Source: Clostridioides difficile ATCC 9689 = DSM 1296
Lineage (GTDB): Bacteria > Bacillota > Clostridia > Peptostreptococcales > Peptostreptococcaceae
Direction: 5' to 3'
Assembly (NCBI RefSeq): GCF_001077535.1
Contig: NZ_CP011968.1
Coordinates: 3,100,001-3,164,000, forward strand
DNA length: 64,000 nucleotides
Below are positions 1 to 9,136 of this stretch, piece by piece. The notes below the pieces were generated by a model. That model saw nothing but the letters and a program-made list of their open reading frames with translations. It had not been told where the DNA came from and did not search any database. Each line of letters starts with the position of its first letter. The first letter of the stretch is position 1. The translations under genes were made by a program, and so were the position numbers.

Positions 1-917
1 AAGAATCCTTTCATAGAGTTAAACTCTCCCCAACTGCTTTTTACTAACCATGCTCCATTTGATTCTGGTTTTACATCAGATGCAAAATTATCTTTTGAAT
101 AATTATCATCCCATCCTACTATCGCTACAGCGTGATTTAATGGAGCTCTCTTATTTGTACAGTTATATGCTGTTTCATCTTTATTAAAATATGTTGAATA
201 ATGTGCATAACCTGATGTCACTGAACCATATTGCATTATAGCATTCTTTACAGTTTCCTTATCTTTATTAAGACGAACAACATCTGTTACATTAAATTGA
301 GTAGGTGCAGTATCCATATTTGAAGGTTCAGTTGCACCTTGTGCCTCAGATTTAAGATTATATGGTATGTCCTTTTCTAACTTAGGACCTGCCCATGCTG
401 TCAGATATCCTATAGCTGTTACATTTGAACTCCCTGACATATCATCTAAGTTCCATCCATATTTTCCACCAGTTGCCCACCATCTTAAATGTTCTTCTGA
501 TAAGTCATACGTTCCATATCCTTTTAATTTAAGATATGCTTCTAAAGTTGACATACCTGAAAAAGACCAGCATGTATTAAGACTTCCTTGATTTTTTGCT
601 GGTGTAGTAAGACCAAGATCCATTGGGTTGTATGCTACACTTGATTTATATGCTGATGGAAGACTACTTCTACCCTTATTTCGAAGTGTTGTACCTTCCA
701 TTTCATGTGGAAAAGGTATTACTCCATTATATTTTGCTGTGTCTCCATTTTTGACATCTTCTAGGTATTGAAGATAGCTTTCAGAATACTCTGCAGTTTC
801 TACTCCATCTAGAGTTTTATGGTTTTCTGCTGAGACAGGTATTGTTGACACTATTAAAAAGCAAACTGTCAACAATGCTAGTAGCTTTGACAATTTTTTT
901 AATTTGTACTTTCTCAT
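1..917 (-). CDS. cwp84: Cwp84, S-layer-processing cysteine protease (N-terminal part; gene runs off the left edge)
   Basis: Only about 305 N-terminal residues lie in the window; the rest, including the CWB2 wall-binding modules, is beyond base 1. Seen: a signal peptide ending near VSA (residue 30), then a C1A papain-type domain with the catalytic Cys in QGSLNTCWSFS (C116) and the catalytic His in LNHAVAIVGWD, followed by the NGAWLVKSSWG segment that carries the active-site Asn region. Family knowledge: Cwp84 is exported, cleaves the SlpA precursor into its two S-layer subunits and self-matures by removing its propeptide. The start is the ATG at 917 behind a GGGGG ribosome site. It is divergent from the GtrA-like gene. 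Confidence 0.93.
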   Translation of the reverse strand, partial: MRKYKLKKLSKLLALLTVCFLIVSTIPVSAENHKTLDGVETAEYSESYLQYLEDVKNGDTAKYNGVIPFPHEMEGTTLRNKGRSSLPSAYKSSVAYNPMDLGLTTPAKNQGSLNTCWSFSGMSTLEAYLKLKGYGTYDLSEEHLRWWATGGKYGWNLDDMSGSSNVTAIGYLTAWAGPKLEKDIPYNLKSEAQGATEPSNMDTAPTQFNVTDVVRLNKDKETVKNAIMQYGSVTSGYAHYSTYFNKDETAYNCTNKRAPLNHAVAIVGWDDNYSKDNFASDVKPESNGAWLVKSSWGEFNSMKGF

Positions 918-1082
918 GTTTACCCCCTTATATGTATTTAATTTTTATTATATCAGATTTCTAAATTAAGGTCATATTTTATTTTGATAAAATATGGATT
1001 ATGAGTACATATTAATTATAGAATATTATAGTTTTATTTTTTATAATATTTTAAGATATATTGATTTATTAATAGATGTGCT

Positions 1083-1102
1083 ATACTAATGTTTGTTAGT
1101 AT
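1083..1102. promoter_or_regulatory. Inverted repeat over the putative promoter of the GtrA-like gene
   Basis: ATACTAA and TTAGTAT form a perfect 7-bp inverted repeat with a 6-base spacer, overlapping a TATACT -10-like hexamer in the divergent gap between cwp84 and the GtrA-like gene. It could be an operator or simply a short hairpin at the transcript start. No regulator is assigned. Confidence 0.3.
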
Positions 1103-1144
1103 CTTTAAGTATATTTATATTAAATTAGCTTAGGAGGATTATAT

Positions 1145-1540
1145 TTGATTTTAAAAAAGTATAAAGAGACAATATTATATTTATTTTTTGGAGCATTTAC
1201 TACTCTTGTAAATATAGTTTCGTATTTATTTTTTACTAGAGTTATTTTATTTAATTTTATGGTTGCAAATGCTTTGGCATGGATACTTGCTGTTTTATTT
1301 GCTTATGTTACTAATAAGTTTTTTGTGTTTGAAAGTAAAAGAATTGAAATAAAGTTCTTATTTAAGGAATTTTTGTCTTTTGTTAGTTTTAGGCTACTTT
1401 CTGGTGTCGTTGAAATGTTAATTATGTATGTAATGATTGATTTGCTTTTTGTAAATGATGTTATTGTAAAAATATTTACTAATATAGTTGTTATAGTTTT
1501 AAATTACTTGTTTAGCAAGATGATAATTTTTAAAAAATAA
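1145..1540 (+). CDS. GtrA-like small membrane protein
   Basis: This 131-residue protein has four predicted hydrophobic segments and the GtrA-like pattern of short loops: an N-terminal LYLFFGAFTTLVNIVSY segment, then ALAWILAVLFAYVTNKFFVF. GtrA-family proteins are thought to flip or pass undecaprenyl-linked sugars across the membrane during surface-glycan modification. The start is a TTG at 1145 behind GGAGG. It is the only plus-strand gene in the first 28 kb, lying between cwp84 and cwp66, so a role in wall-polymer glycosylation near the S-layer fits, but this is inferred from family and context. Confidence 0.75.
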   Translation: MILKKYKETILYLFFGAFTTLVNIVSYLFFTRVILFNFMVANALAWILAVLFAYVTNKFFVFESKRIEIKFLFKEFLSFVSFRLLSGVVEMLIMYVMIDLLFVNDVIVKIFTNIVVIVLNYLFSKMIIFKK

Positions 1541-1543
1541 ATA

Positions 1544-1567
1544 GCAGATTACTAAATAGTAATCTGC
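1544..1567. terminator. Hairpin between convergent gtrA-like gene and cwp66
   Basis: GCAGATTAC and GTAATCTGC form a perfect 9-bp stem with a 6-base loop, directly after the stop of the GtrA-like gene and just downstream of cwp66. T-runs are weak, so it may act for both strands only modestly. Confidence 0.6.
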
Positions 1568-1587
1568 AAAATGAATAAGTTTAATGT

Positions 1588-3423
1588 CTAAATTCCATCA
1601 TCTGTAATGCTAGATTTTCCCCATCGTGAAACTTCATTATTTGAGGTATCTATTTCTACTGCTTCTATATATGATCCATCTTTGGCTCTTTCAATAAAAG
1701 ATTGATTTGATATTGTAACCATACTCCAACCTTTAGTACTAATTTTTTCTCCAACATATTTCGCAGATGGTTTTTCATCAACTACTCTATAATAAATTTT
1801 ATACTTTGAACTCTCTGGTTTTGTTGATATAGTTATTCTTACATAATCTTTTAAAGCAGGTATACAAGATTCTACTTTAGGATATAAACCACGTGCCTTT
1901 TTATCTTCATCTTTATCTGTATCATTAGTTATAGGTTTTTTACCACTTATTGATGGTTCTTCACTTCCACTTATAGTATTAATATTACCTGAATTTTTTA
2001 TTGTTACACTAGAAGAATTATTAGATATTTTAGTTATTTCTCCACGATTCAAAATATATACATCTTTTGAATTTTTAAGTATCGTTATAAGCCATATTTC
2101 TCCAGAATCCTCATTCTCTATTTTACATCCATTCTCATCATAAACATCTATCCCTTGTATACTTCCTTCGTTAACTAAAGTCTCATTTTTTATATTATTT
2201 ATTACTAGATCATTATCTATGTCCCCAAAGTTTTTTATATCTCCATTTGGCATATCTATAGTTATTGATTGTTTATATATACCATCAAATTCAATAGTTA
2301 TAGCTTTATTTGTTTCTATTTTAAAAGAATTAGTTATATTTTTATCTTTTTCTGGCTTAAATCTTATGATGTCATTTGCATCTGATTTTTTTATAGCAAC
2401 ATTAAGTTCATCAATAGTTTCAACAGTATACTTAGTTTCTTCTTGCATATCTATTACATCTTCTACAACATTTTCATTACCCAATCCGCCAATTTGAATA
2501 ACTTTATCTATAATTTTAGTGTTTAACACATCTTTTTGAGAACTATCTAGCTTATTTCCTGCTAAAAGTATTGGAGAACCATTTTTAGAAGCTAATACAC
2601 CCACAGCTAAAGAATCTATTAAATCATGCTTACTCCTTGTACCATCCTTTGTTACATAAATATTTTTTATATCAGTATCTTTGTAAAATTCTTCTATAAT
2701 TTTTGCATTTGTCTCACTTCTACTACTACCTGCTATTCTTGTTGCATTTGGTAAACTTCTTTCTACAGAATTAGAAATAGAATATGTACCACCTATTACA
2801 TACGATTTTTCTATATCTTTACTATCTATAAAATTATCAGCTACTTCAGTTCCATTCTCTGAATCAGAAAGTATTATTGGCATGTTTTCTTGAGCAGCTA
2901 TAGCTCCAACACTCACTGCATCAGCAAGACCCTTTTCTCCATTTACTACTACTATTTTAGATATAGATTTTTCCCTATCTAGCTTTTCAGCTAATTTTAA
3001 AGAAGTATCATATCTACTATTTCCAGATATTCTTTCAAAACTTATATTTTCTGCATTTAACTGCTTTTCAATCTCTGAACTTAATGCAATTGAACCACCT
3101 ATTAAATATACATTTTTCACACCAAGTCTTTTTAATTCTGCTTTTGTTCTACTATCCAATTTATTACTTTGAGTTAATAATATTGGTACATCTTTTGCCT
3201 TTGCAAATGGAGTAGCTGATAAAGCATCTGCTATTGAATTATCATTTACTAATACAGCACTTTCAGACTTTGTCCATCCAGCTTGACTTATTTTTATTGC
3301 TGTTTCCCATCTTCCAGAACCTGTTAATGTATCTTTTGTAGATGCATTAGATGTATTTCCATATAACATAATAGTTAAAAATGTTATAGTTAACAAGGAC
3401 ACTATCTTTTTTGATATTTTCAT
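1588..3423 (-). CDS. cwp66: Cell-wall adhesin Cwp66
   Basis: The 611-residue protein has a signal peptide (MKISKKIVSLLTI... to about residue 27), three CWB2 modules filling roughly residues 28-325 (recurrent RWETA/RYDTS, ADALSATPFA, PILLTQ and VYLIGG motifs), then a C-terminal half unrelated to CWB2. That half is rich in Asn/Ile/Ser with a repetitive beta-strand character (about 330-490), a charged linker near KDEDKKARG, and a final globular segment. In the family, CWB2 modules bind the anionic polymer PSII and the C-terminal half is surface-exposed and strain-variable; Cwp66 was described as an adhesin. GGAGG precedes the ATG at 3423. The PIG-L gene lies 32 bases upstream, suggesting cotranscription. 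Confidence 0.9.
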   Translation of the reverse strand: MKISKKIVSLLTITFLTIMLYGNTSNASTKDTLTGSGRWETAIKISQAGWTKSESAVLVNDNSIADALSATPFAKAKDVPILLTQSNKLDSRTKAELKRLGVKNVYLIGGSIALSSEIEKQLNAENISFERISGNSRYDTSLKLAEKLDREKSISKIVVVNGEKGLADAVSVGAIAAQENMPIILSDSENGTEVADNFIDSKDIEKSYVIGGTYSISNSVERSLPNATRIAGSSRSETNAKIIEEFYKDTDIKNIYVTKDGTRSKHDLIDSLAVGVLASKNGSPILLAGNKLDSSQKDVLNTKIIDKVIQIGGLGNENVVEDVIDMQEETKYTVETIDELNVAIKKSDANDIIRFKPEKDKNITNSFKIETNKAITIEFDGIYKQSITIDMPNGDIKNFGDIDNDLVINNIKNETLVNEGSIQGIDVYDENGCKIENEDSGEIWLITILKNSKDVYILNRGEITKISNNSSSVTIKNSGNINTISGSEEPSISGKKPITNDTDKDEDKKARGLYPKVESCIPALKDYVRITISTKPESSKYKIYYRVVDEKPSAKYVGEKISTKGWSMVTISNQSFIERAKDGSYIEAVEIDTSNNEVSRWGKSSITDDGI

Positions 3424-3455
3424 TAATTCTTACCTCCTAATTCTTTCATAATATT

Positions 3456-4163
3456 TTATGGAGCATGTACATACTGTATTTTATTTGTAGCTAGCTCATC
3501 AAAATGAGATTTTACTGAATGGTATCCTATAGCATAATGTCCACTTTCAGGATTCCATTTTTTATATGCATTCATTGCACTTAATAATTTCTCTTCTTGA
3601 CTAGGTAATACCTTCCATACCTCTACATTTGGATTAACTTTTTTAAAATCCTTATAGTCATATGGTTCTACATAAAATCTTAAATCTTTTATTTTGCCTT
3701 CTTTATATAACTCTAGTGCAGCTTCTCCTAATGCCCTATGGTCTTCATGTATTCCACTAGCTTTAAACGGAGTAACAGTTTTTACTTTTGCATCTGGATA
3801 TTCTTCTAAGTACTTAAGTATTATTTCCCTTGCCTTTTCTTTACTTAACTCACCATCATGTGCTCTATTATCTTCTATATGTATATTACTTTCTTTTACA
3901 CCCATTGCTTCACAGCTATCCTTAAATTCTTCATCTCTATCTTTTGAAAATTCATTTTCTGATAAAGAGTATTTATGAACATCTTTAATATGATAAGAAC
4001 ATGACCCTCCATCATCCAAAACTTTTCTTATTATAGATTTACTACCATCTGTACATAATATGACATGTGTATCACTTTTTTCAACATGTTCAATTATAGC
4101 ACTTCCCATACTTAAGGTTTCATCATCTTGATGTGGTGTAAAAAATAAAGTTGCATCTACCAC
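3456..4163 (-). CDS. PIG-L (LmbE-like) family N-deacetylase
   Basis: This 235-residue protein shows the PIG-L fold signature near the N-terminus, TPHQDDETLSMG (usual HPDDE with Q replacing P), CTDGSKS after the next strand, and IHEDHRALGEAAL for the second metal-site His residues. The family deacetylates N-acetyl sugars in zinc-dependent fashion, for example GlcNAc-PI or mycothiol precursors. No signal peptide is visible, so it should act in the cytoplasm. The start is a GTG at 4163, placed 8 bases after GGAGG. It sits inside the S-layer cassette between cwp66 and cwp2, which hints at a role in making or trimming a wall-glycan precursor; its substrate is unknown. Confidence 0.8.
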   Translation of the reverse strand: MVDATLFFTPHQDDETLSMGSAIIEHVEKSDTHVILCTDGSKSIIRKVLDDGGSCSYHIKDVHKYSLSENEFSKDRDEEFKDSCEAMGVKESNIHIEDNRAHDGELSKEKAREIILKYLEEYPDAKVKTVTPFKASGIHEDHRALGEAALELYKEGKIKDLRFYVEPYDYKDFKKVNPNVEVWKVLPSQEEKLLSAMNAYKKWNPESGHYAIGYHSVKSHFDELATNKIQYVHAP

Positions 4164-4220
4164 TACTACATCCTCCTACTTTATAAAATGTTATAATTTA
4201 CAATAAATAGCATAATTATA

Positions 4221-4252
4221 GAAAAAGATTCCTGTATTAATTAAGGAATCTT
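4221..4252 (-). terminator. Rho-independent terminator of cwp2
   Basis: On the minus strand AAGATTCC and GGAATCTT form an 8-bp stem followed by TTTTTC, just downstream of the cwp2 stop. Confidence 0.8.
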
Positions 4253-4269
4253 CTCCACAGTATAAGTTA

Positions 4270-6141
4270 TTACCAACCTAGTATTTTAGCTATCTTTTGT
4301 ATTACTGTCAATTCAACTCCATTACCTATTTGAGTTACTTCTGCACCAAGATTTAATTTTTTACTAAGTGCATTCTTTTGTGAGTCTGTTATATCAGTTT
4401 TAGCTAGAAGTATTGGACCTTTACCTGCTGCTAGAGGTCCTGCTGCTAATGCATCTACTAGCATACCATTATTTCCATATCCATCTTTTGCTATATATAG
4501 TTTATCTAGCTTGCCATAATATGTTTCTATAACCTTAGCATTGGTATCATGTCTTGTTTCTCCTTCAACTCTTTGAACTTTTCTATCTTTATCAATATCA
4601 GCAAGTTGATTTTCAATTTGACTAGATACATTGTTAGAACCACCAACTATACCAATCTCTTTTCCATCCATCAATTTGATAGCGTCTGCTGAAAGATCAT
4701 TCCAGCCATTTACTATTATAGGAGCCTTAAGTTCAGCAGCTTTGGCAGCTATACTCATAGCATCAGCCTCCCCTTTCGCACCTACTACAAATGCATCTTT
4801 AAAAGACCCCATAGCTTTTGCTACTGCTACAGAAGTCATATGTCTATCATCTCCAGCTAGTCTTTCAACATTCTTAGTTACTGATTCTAATTGCTTTTTA
4901 GCTGTATTTGATACTGCTGATTCTCCACCTACTATATATATTTTAGCTGATGGGCTTTTCTTAATTATATCTTTTATATAATCTAAAGTTACTTTTGGTA
5001 TTTCATTATCGGATGCTAATAATATAGGTGCTTTTTTAGATTGAGCAAGTGGTGTAGCTGCTAATCCATCAACTAGTTTATTTGAATTAACTATAACTAT
5101 ATTGTCAGTATATTTTGTTTGTTTTGCTATAGCCACTGCAGTTGCATATCTATCATCTCCAGCTATCAATTTAACCTTTGAATTACCTTCTAATGCAGCT
5201 TTGGCATCTTTTAAATCTTTTTCATTAGTACTTTCTACAGTAAGCTCTGTTGCTTTTCCAGATGCATCAGTATACTTAATAGTAAATTTATATTTTCCTG
5301 TTTCTGAATCTTTTGCTGAAATATCACTAATTGACTTTGATGTACCATTTGCTACCATATTACCTTTAACAGTCAATCTATATCCATCATATAAATCTTG
5401 TGGTGAAACTGTATTTAGGTCACTATTTTTTATAGTTATTTCGGCCAATTGGACATCATCAATATTTTTAGCTCCTGCTACACCTAGTTTATCGATTTTA
5501 TTTACTCTAAATCCTTCTGCAGAAGGGTCTAAATTTGTTCCAGTTGAATCAACTGGATTTGCTGTTAAATCAACTTTTTCATCACCAATACCTACATATA
5601 TAGTTTTAGAAGTTACTGTTTCTGTTTTATCTCTTAAAGTTATAACTAACTTATCTTTAGCACTATCATATGAAGCTTTTACATCTGCAACTTTATAAAT
5701 TCCATTGGTTTCAGTTTTAGCTTTTTCTGTTATAGAATTAGCTTCAGCGGAAAGGTCTGCTGAATTTTCATATTTTTCAGTTGCTTCTGCAACTACTTCA
5801 TTTGCACTATTTGTTATATGCCCTTTATCTGTTATAGTTACAATAAGTTCTTTATTTTCTCCCAAAGCATTTACTAATTTTTCTAATTCATCTATATTAG
5901 TTATTATTTTTAATTTTGATAAAGTCTCACCAACTTTTATTTCATATATTGGTTGTCCAACTTGAGAACCTCCTGTATACTTTTGAGACATTAAACCTCT
6001 AACTTTCGAAACTAATTCTGTAGCCTCTTTCTTAGTTATTGTTTCTTTTTTTACCTGTGTAGTTTCTGCAGCAAAAACTGGAGCTACTGATGTACTTATC
6101 ATTGCAGCAGCCATAATTACAGAAAGATTTTTTTTATTCAT
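4270..6141 (-). CDS. cwp2: Cell-wall protein Cwp2
   Basis: The 623-residue protein has a signal peptide ending at VFA-AET (about residue 24). An N-terminal functional region follows (about 25-325) made of small mixed domains related in style to the SlpA low-molecular-weight subunit (an opening KKEATELVSKVR helix; LSAEANSITEKAK). The C-terminal half has three CWB2 modules (about 328-623), with RYATAVAIAK, DGLAATPLAQ, PILLA and IYIVGG motifs. CWB2 trimers anchor the protein to PSII polymer within the S-layer. The length matches Cwp2 as I remember it. It is transcribed from its own promoter between secA2 and cwp2. Confidence 0.92.
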   Translation of the reverse strand: MNKKNLSVIMAAAMISTSVAPVFAAETTQVKKETITKKEATELVSKVRGLMSQKYTGGSQVGQPIYEIKVGETLSKLKIITNIDELEKLVNALGENKELIVTITDKGHITNSANEVVAEATEKYENSADLSAEANSITEKAKTETNGIYKVADVKASYDSAKDKLVITLRDKTETVTSKTIYVGIGDEKVDLTANPVDSTGTNLDPSAEGFRVNKIDKLGVAGAKNIDDVQLAEITIKNSDLNTVSPQDLYDGYRLTVKGNMVANGTSKSISDISAKDSETGKYKFTIKYTDASGKATELTVESTNEKDLKDAKAALEGNSKVKLIAGDDRYATAVAIAKQTKYTDNIVIVNSNKLVDGLAATPLAQSKKAPILLASDNEIPKVTLDYIKDIIKKSPSAKIYIVGGESAVSNTAKKQLESVTKNVERLAGDDRHMTSVAVAKAMGSFKDAFVVGAKGEADAMSIAAKAAELKAPIIVNGWNDLSADAIKLMDGKEIGIVGGSNNVSSQIENQLADIDKDRKVQRVEGETRHDTNAKVIETYYGKLDKLYIAKDGYGNNGMLVDALAAGPLAAGKGPILLAKTDITDSQKNALSKKLNLGAEVTQIGNGVELTVIQKIAKILGW

Positions 6142-6373
6142 GGTATTTTCCCCCTAAAAAATTCAAATTTTTATTATTTTTTCCTTATTTACCAATTATA
6201 ATATATATTTGATATTATTTCAATAAATGAGACTTATTGTAATAATTAACCAAAAGATATAAACTTTTTCTTATATTTTATTTTTTTAATATTTATGTAT
6301 ACAAAAAAGTAACAAAATTGTAATTTTTTTTAATAATCCAGTTTATAACTAATAGACTTTTCATCTTCTTTAT

Positions 6374-6406
6374 AGTATAATATTAAATGGAAGAAAGAAA
6401 TTTCAA
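6374..6406 (-). promoter_or_regulatory. Putative sigma-A promoter of cwp2
   Basis: On the minus strand TTGAAA (6406-6401) is followed 18 bases later by TATTAT (6382-6377), with an overlapping TATACT. This would give a 5-prime leader of roughly 230 bases before the cwp2 ATG. The rest of the 414-base gap holds the secA2 terminator, the TGTGAGAAATAC element and no ORF. Confidence 0.5.
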
Positions 6407-6421
6407 GCATCTCTTTTTTCC

Positions 6422-6433
6422 GTATTTCTCACA
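6422..6433 (-). repeat. Copy 1 of the TGTGRGAAATAC element (cwp2 upstream)
   Basis: The minus strand reads TGTGAGAAATAC, directly after the U-tract of the secA2 terminator. Near-identical copies lie upstream of secA2, slpA and cwp8. Confidence 0.6.
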
Positions 6434-6435
6434 CA

Positions 6436-6466
6436 GAAAAAGAAGCTGATTTTCAGCTTCTTTTTC
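6436..6466 (-). terminator. Rho-independent terminator of secA2
   Basis: A 14-bp perfect stem (GAAAAAGAAGCTGA with its complement) has a 3-base loop, and its arms provide the A and T tracts. It lies about 90 bases downstream of the secA2 stop. Confidence 0.85.
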
Positions 6467-6555
6467 ATTTGTATTCCTTAATTATTTAATTGTAATTACA
6501 ATATAAAGAATCAAAATATTTTATTTTTCATTTAATAAAAATTACATGAACTTTT

Positions 6556-8901
6556 TTAGTTAAATTTATATAAGTATTGTACTGTTGCTTCCCTTATATT
6601 TTTATTTAAAGCTTCAAACATATCATATCCTTCTAAAGCATATTCTTTAAACGGATCTTTTTGAGCATAAGATTTAAGACCTATATACTGTCTTAACTGT
6701 TCCATAGCATCTATATGATCTATCCAGTATTGATCAACCACTTTTAAAAGTACTGTTTTTTCTAACTCCGCAACTTTATCAATACCAATCATCATCTTTT
6801 TCAAGTCATAAACCCTTTTTGAAATTTCATATGTGCTATCAATTATCTCTTGGACACTTTTTTTATCTACACCGGGTATTAGTAATGTATCTGCAGGCAT
6901 AAATGTACTATATAAATGTTTAAAATATCCATAATAATCTCTTTTTCTTCCAATTAAATAAGTTTCTCCTGCTTCTTGTATGATGTCTTTAACCATTTTT
7001 TGAATATCTTCTTTTATATCTTCATCATTTAACACTTTATTTCTTTCATTATATATAACCTTTCTTTGCTCATTAATAGTATCATCATATTTAAGAACAT
7101 TTTTTCTTATTTCAAAATTTTTACCTTCTACACCTTTTTGTGCTCTTTCTATAGCCCTTGTAAGTGCTTTACTTTCAATAGCCGTATTTTCCTTTGAACT
7201 TGTTCTCTTCATAAGTTTCTCTATAGTTTTTCCACCATAAAGCTTTATTACATCATCTTCAAGACTTACAAAGAATCTTGATGTACCTGGGTCTCCTTGA
7301 CGACCAGAACGCCCTCTAAGCTGATTGTCAATTCTTCTTGATTCGTGTCTTTCTGTTCCTATAACATAAAGACCACCTAAATTTTTAACTTTTTCTTCTT
7401 CTTCTTTATCTCCTGCACCTAGAGAAATATCCGTACCTCTACCTGCCATATTTGTAGCAATCGTTATAGCATCTAATTTACCAGCTTTAGAAATTACCTC
7501 TGCCTCTTTATCATGTTGTTTAGCATTTAAGACTTGATGCTTAATACCTTGCTTCTTAAGCATTTTAGATAACTTCTCAGATTTTTCAACAGAAACTGTT
7601 CCCACGAGTATTGGCTGTCTAGTCTTATGTATCCTTATTATTTCTTCTACAACAGCACTATACTTTTCTTCTTCTGTTTTAAATACCTTATCATGCAAAT
7701 CAGCTCTAATAACTGGTCTATTAGTTGGTATTTGGACAACATTTAATTTATAGATTGACTCAAATTCCCCTTCTTCTGTCTTTGCAGTACCAGTCATACC
7801 AGAAAGTTTTTCATATAGTCTGAAGAAATTTTGATAAGTCACAGTAGCCATAGTTTTAGATTCATTCTTTATCTCAACACCTTCTTTGGCTTCTATAGCT
7901 TGGTGAAGTCCATCTGTATATCTTCTACCATCCATTACTCTTCCTGTAAATTCGTCAACTATCATTACTTCTCCATTTGAGATAACATAGTCAACATCTT
8001 TTTCCATAAGCTTATGACCTCTTAAAGCTTGATTTATATGATGATATAATTCTATATTCTTTATATCAGTAAGGTTTGTTATACCAAAAAATGACTCAGC
8101 TTTGCTTATACCACTTGCTGTTAATGCTATAGTTTTATCTTTTCTATCCATCTCAAAGTCTTCTTCTTTAACAGTTTTTACAAAGTTATTTGCTAACTCA
8201 TAAAGTTTTAAATCTTCATCACCATCTCCTGCAATAATAAGTGGAGTTCTAGCTTCATCTATTAATATTGAGTCTATCTCATCTACTATGGCAAAGTTTA
8301 GTTCCCTTTGTACTTTATGAGACAAATCTGGCACCATATTATCTCTTAAATAGTCAAATCCAAATTCACTATTTGTTCCATAAGTTATATCACATTTATA
8401 TTGTTCTTTTCTTATACTTGGGTCTTGGTTAGATAAAATTACACCTACAGTCAATCCTAAAAATTCATATACTGGACGCATAAGTTCTTTATCACGTTCT
8501 GCCAAATAATCATTTACTGTAATTACATGTACACCTTTTCCTGTTAAAGCATTTAGATATACTGGAGCTACCTCAACTAAAGTTTTCCCCTCACCAGTCT
8601 TCATCTCAGCTATCTTTCCTTGATGAATTACTATACCTCCAATTAACTGAACTTTATATTGACGCATTCCTAAAACTCTTTTTGAGACCTCTCTAACAAC
8701 AGCAAATGCTTCTGGAAGTATATCATCCAAACTTTCACCTTTGTCTAATCTAAGTCTAAAAGTATTTGTCATTTCTTTTAATTGTTCATTCTCTTTGATT
8801 TCCATATCTTTTTCTAAAGATTCTATTTTATCTACTATTAAATTTAATTTTTTAATTTCTTGTTCATCCGCTTTATCTAAGATTGCATCTAAAACTGACA
8901 T
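6556..8901 (-). CDS. secA2: Accessory preprotein translocase ATPase SecA2
   Basis: The 781-residue SecA-family motor has Walker A MKTGEGKTLVEVAP, DEAD-like motif VDEIDSILIDEARTPLI, the conserved NMAGRGTDI and QLRGRSGRQGDPG motifs of the second nucleotide domain, and a helical scaffold near the C-terminus (VVDQYWIDHIDAMEQLR). It ends at about the scaffold domain with no C-terminal Cys/His zinc-binding tail, as usual for accessory SecA2. In C. difficile SecA2 drives export of SlpA and Cwp proteins through SecYEG. It lies between slpA and cwp2. GGAGG precedes the ATG at 8901. Confidence 0.95.
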   Translation of the reverse strand: MSVLDAILDKADEQEIKKLNLIVDKIESLEKDMEIKENEQLKEMTNTFRLRLDKGESLDDILPEAFAVVREVSKRVLGMRQYKVQLIGGIVIHQGKIAEMKTGEGKTLVEVAPVYLNALTGKGVHVITVNDYLAERDKELMRPVYEFLGLTVGVILSNQDPSIRKEQYKCDITYGTNSEFGFDYLRDNMVPDLSHKVQRELNFAIVDEIDSILIDEARTPLIIAGDGDEDLKLYELANNFVKTVKEEDFEMDRKDKTIALTASGISKAESFFGITNLTDIKNIELYHHINQALRGHKLMEKDVDYVISNGEVMIVDEFTGRVMDGRRYTDGLHQAIEAKEGVEIKNESKTMATVTYQNFFRLYEKLSGMTGTAKTEEGEFESIYKLNVVQIPTNRPVIRADLHDKVFKTEEEKYSAVVEEIIRIHKTRQPILVGTVSVEKSEKLSKMLKKQGIKHQVLNAKQHDKEAEVISKAGKLDAITIATNMAGRGTDISLGAGDKEEEEKVKNLGGLYVIGTERHESRRIDNQLRGRSGRQGDPGTSRFFVSLEDDVIKLYGGKTIEKLMKRTSSKENTAIESKALTRAIERAQKGVEGKNFEIRKNVLKYDDTINEQRKVIYNERNKVLNDEDIKEDIQKMVKDIIQEAGETYLIGRKRDYYGYFKHLYSTFMPADTLLIPGVDKKSVQEIIDSTYEISKRVYDLKKMMIGIDKVAELEKTVLLKVVDQYWIDHIDAMEQLRQYIGLKSYAQKDPFKEYALEGYDMFEALNKNIREATVQYLYKFN

Positions 8902-9026
8902 ATTTTTTGACCTCCTTTTTTATCATACAATTATTATTATACCTTAAAATTATAGAATAGTAGACAATTATTTTATTGTATAGTATAATAATCATACTTA
9001 AATAAATTACATCTTTATATATTTAA

Positions 9027-9038
9027 GTATTTCTCACA
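9027..9038 (-). repeat. Copy 2 of the TGTGRGAAATAC element (secA2 upstream)
   Basis: The minus strand reads TGTGAGAAATAC, again immediately after a terminator U-tract (the distal slpA terminator). Confidence 0.6.
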
Positions 9039-9039
9039 T

Positions 9040-9070
9040 AAAAAAGAGACTAAATTTAGTCTCTTTTTTT
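9040..9070 (-). terminator. Distal terminator of slpA
   Basis: A perfect 15-bp stem (AAAAAAGAGACTAAA with its complement) flanked by A/T tracts; the symmetric arms would work on either strand. Confidence 0.85.
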
Positions 9071-9089
9071 GTATTCGAAAACATAATAT

Positions 9090-9120
9090 AAAAAGACTTC
9101 TCATATAAGAAGCCTTTTTA
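9090..9120 (-). terminator. Proximal terminator of slpA
   Basis: On the minus strand AAAAGGCTTCT pairs with AGAAGTCTTTT (one G-U pair), followed by TTTTTAT, within 20 bases of the slpA stop. Together with the hairpin at 9040 it makes a tandem stop after this very highly expressed gene. Confidence 0.85.
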
Positions 9121-9136
9121 TATTATTATATTTATA

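Noticed and set aside
4631-5965. Several long plus-strand frames opposite cwp2, slpA and other Cwp genes
   Set aside because: They lack ribosome sites and family motifs and lie antisense to well-supported genes.
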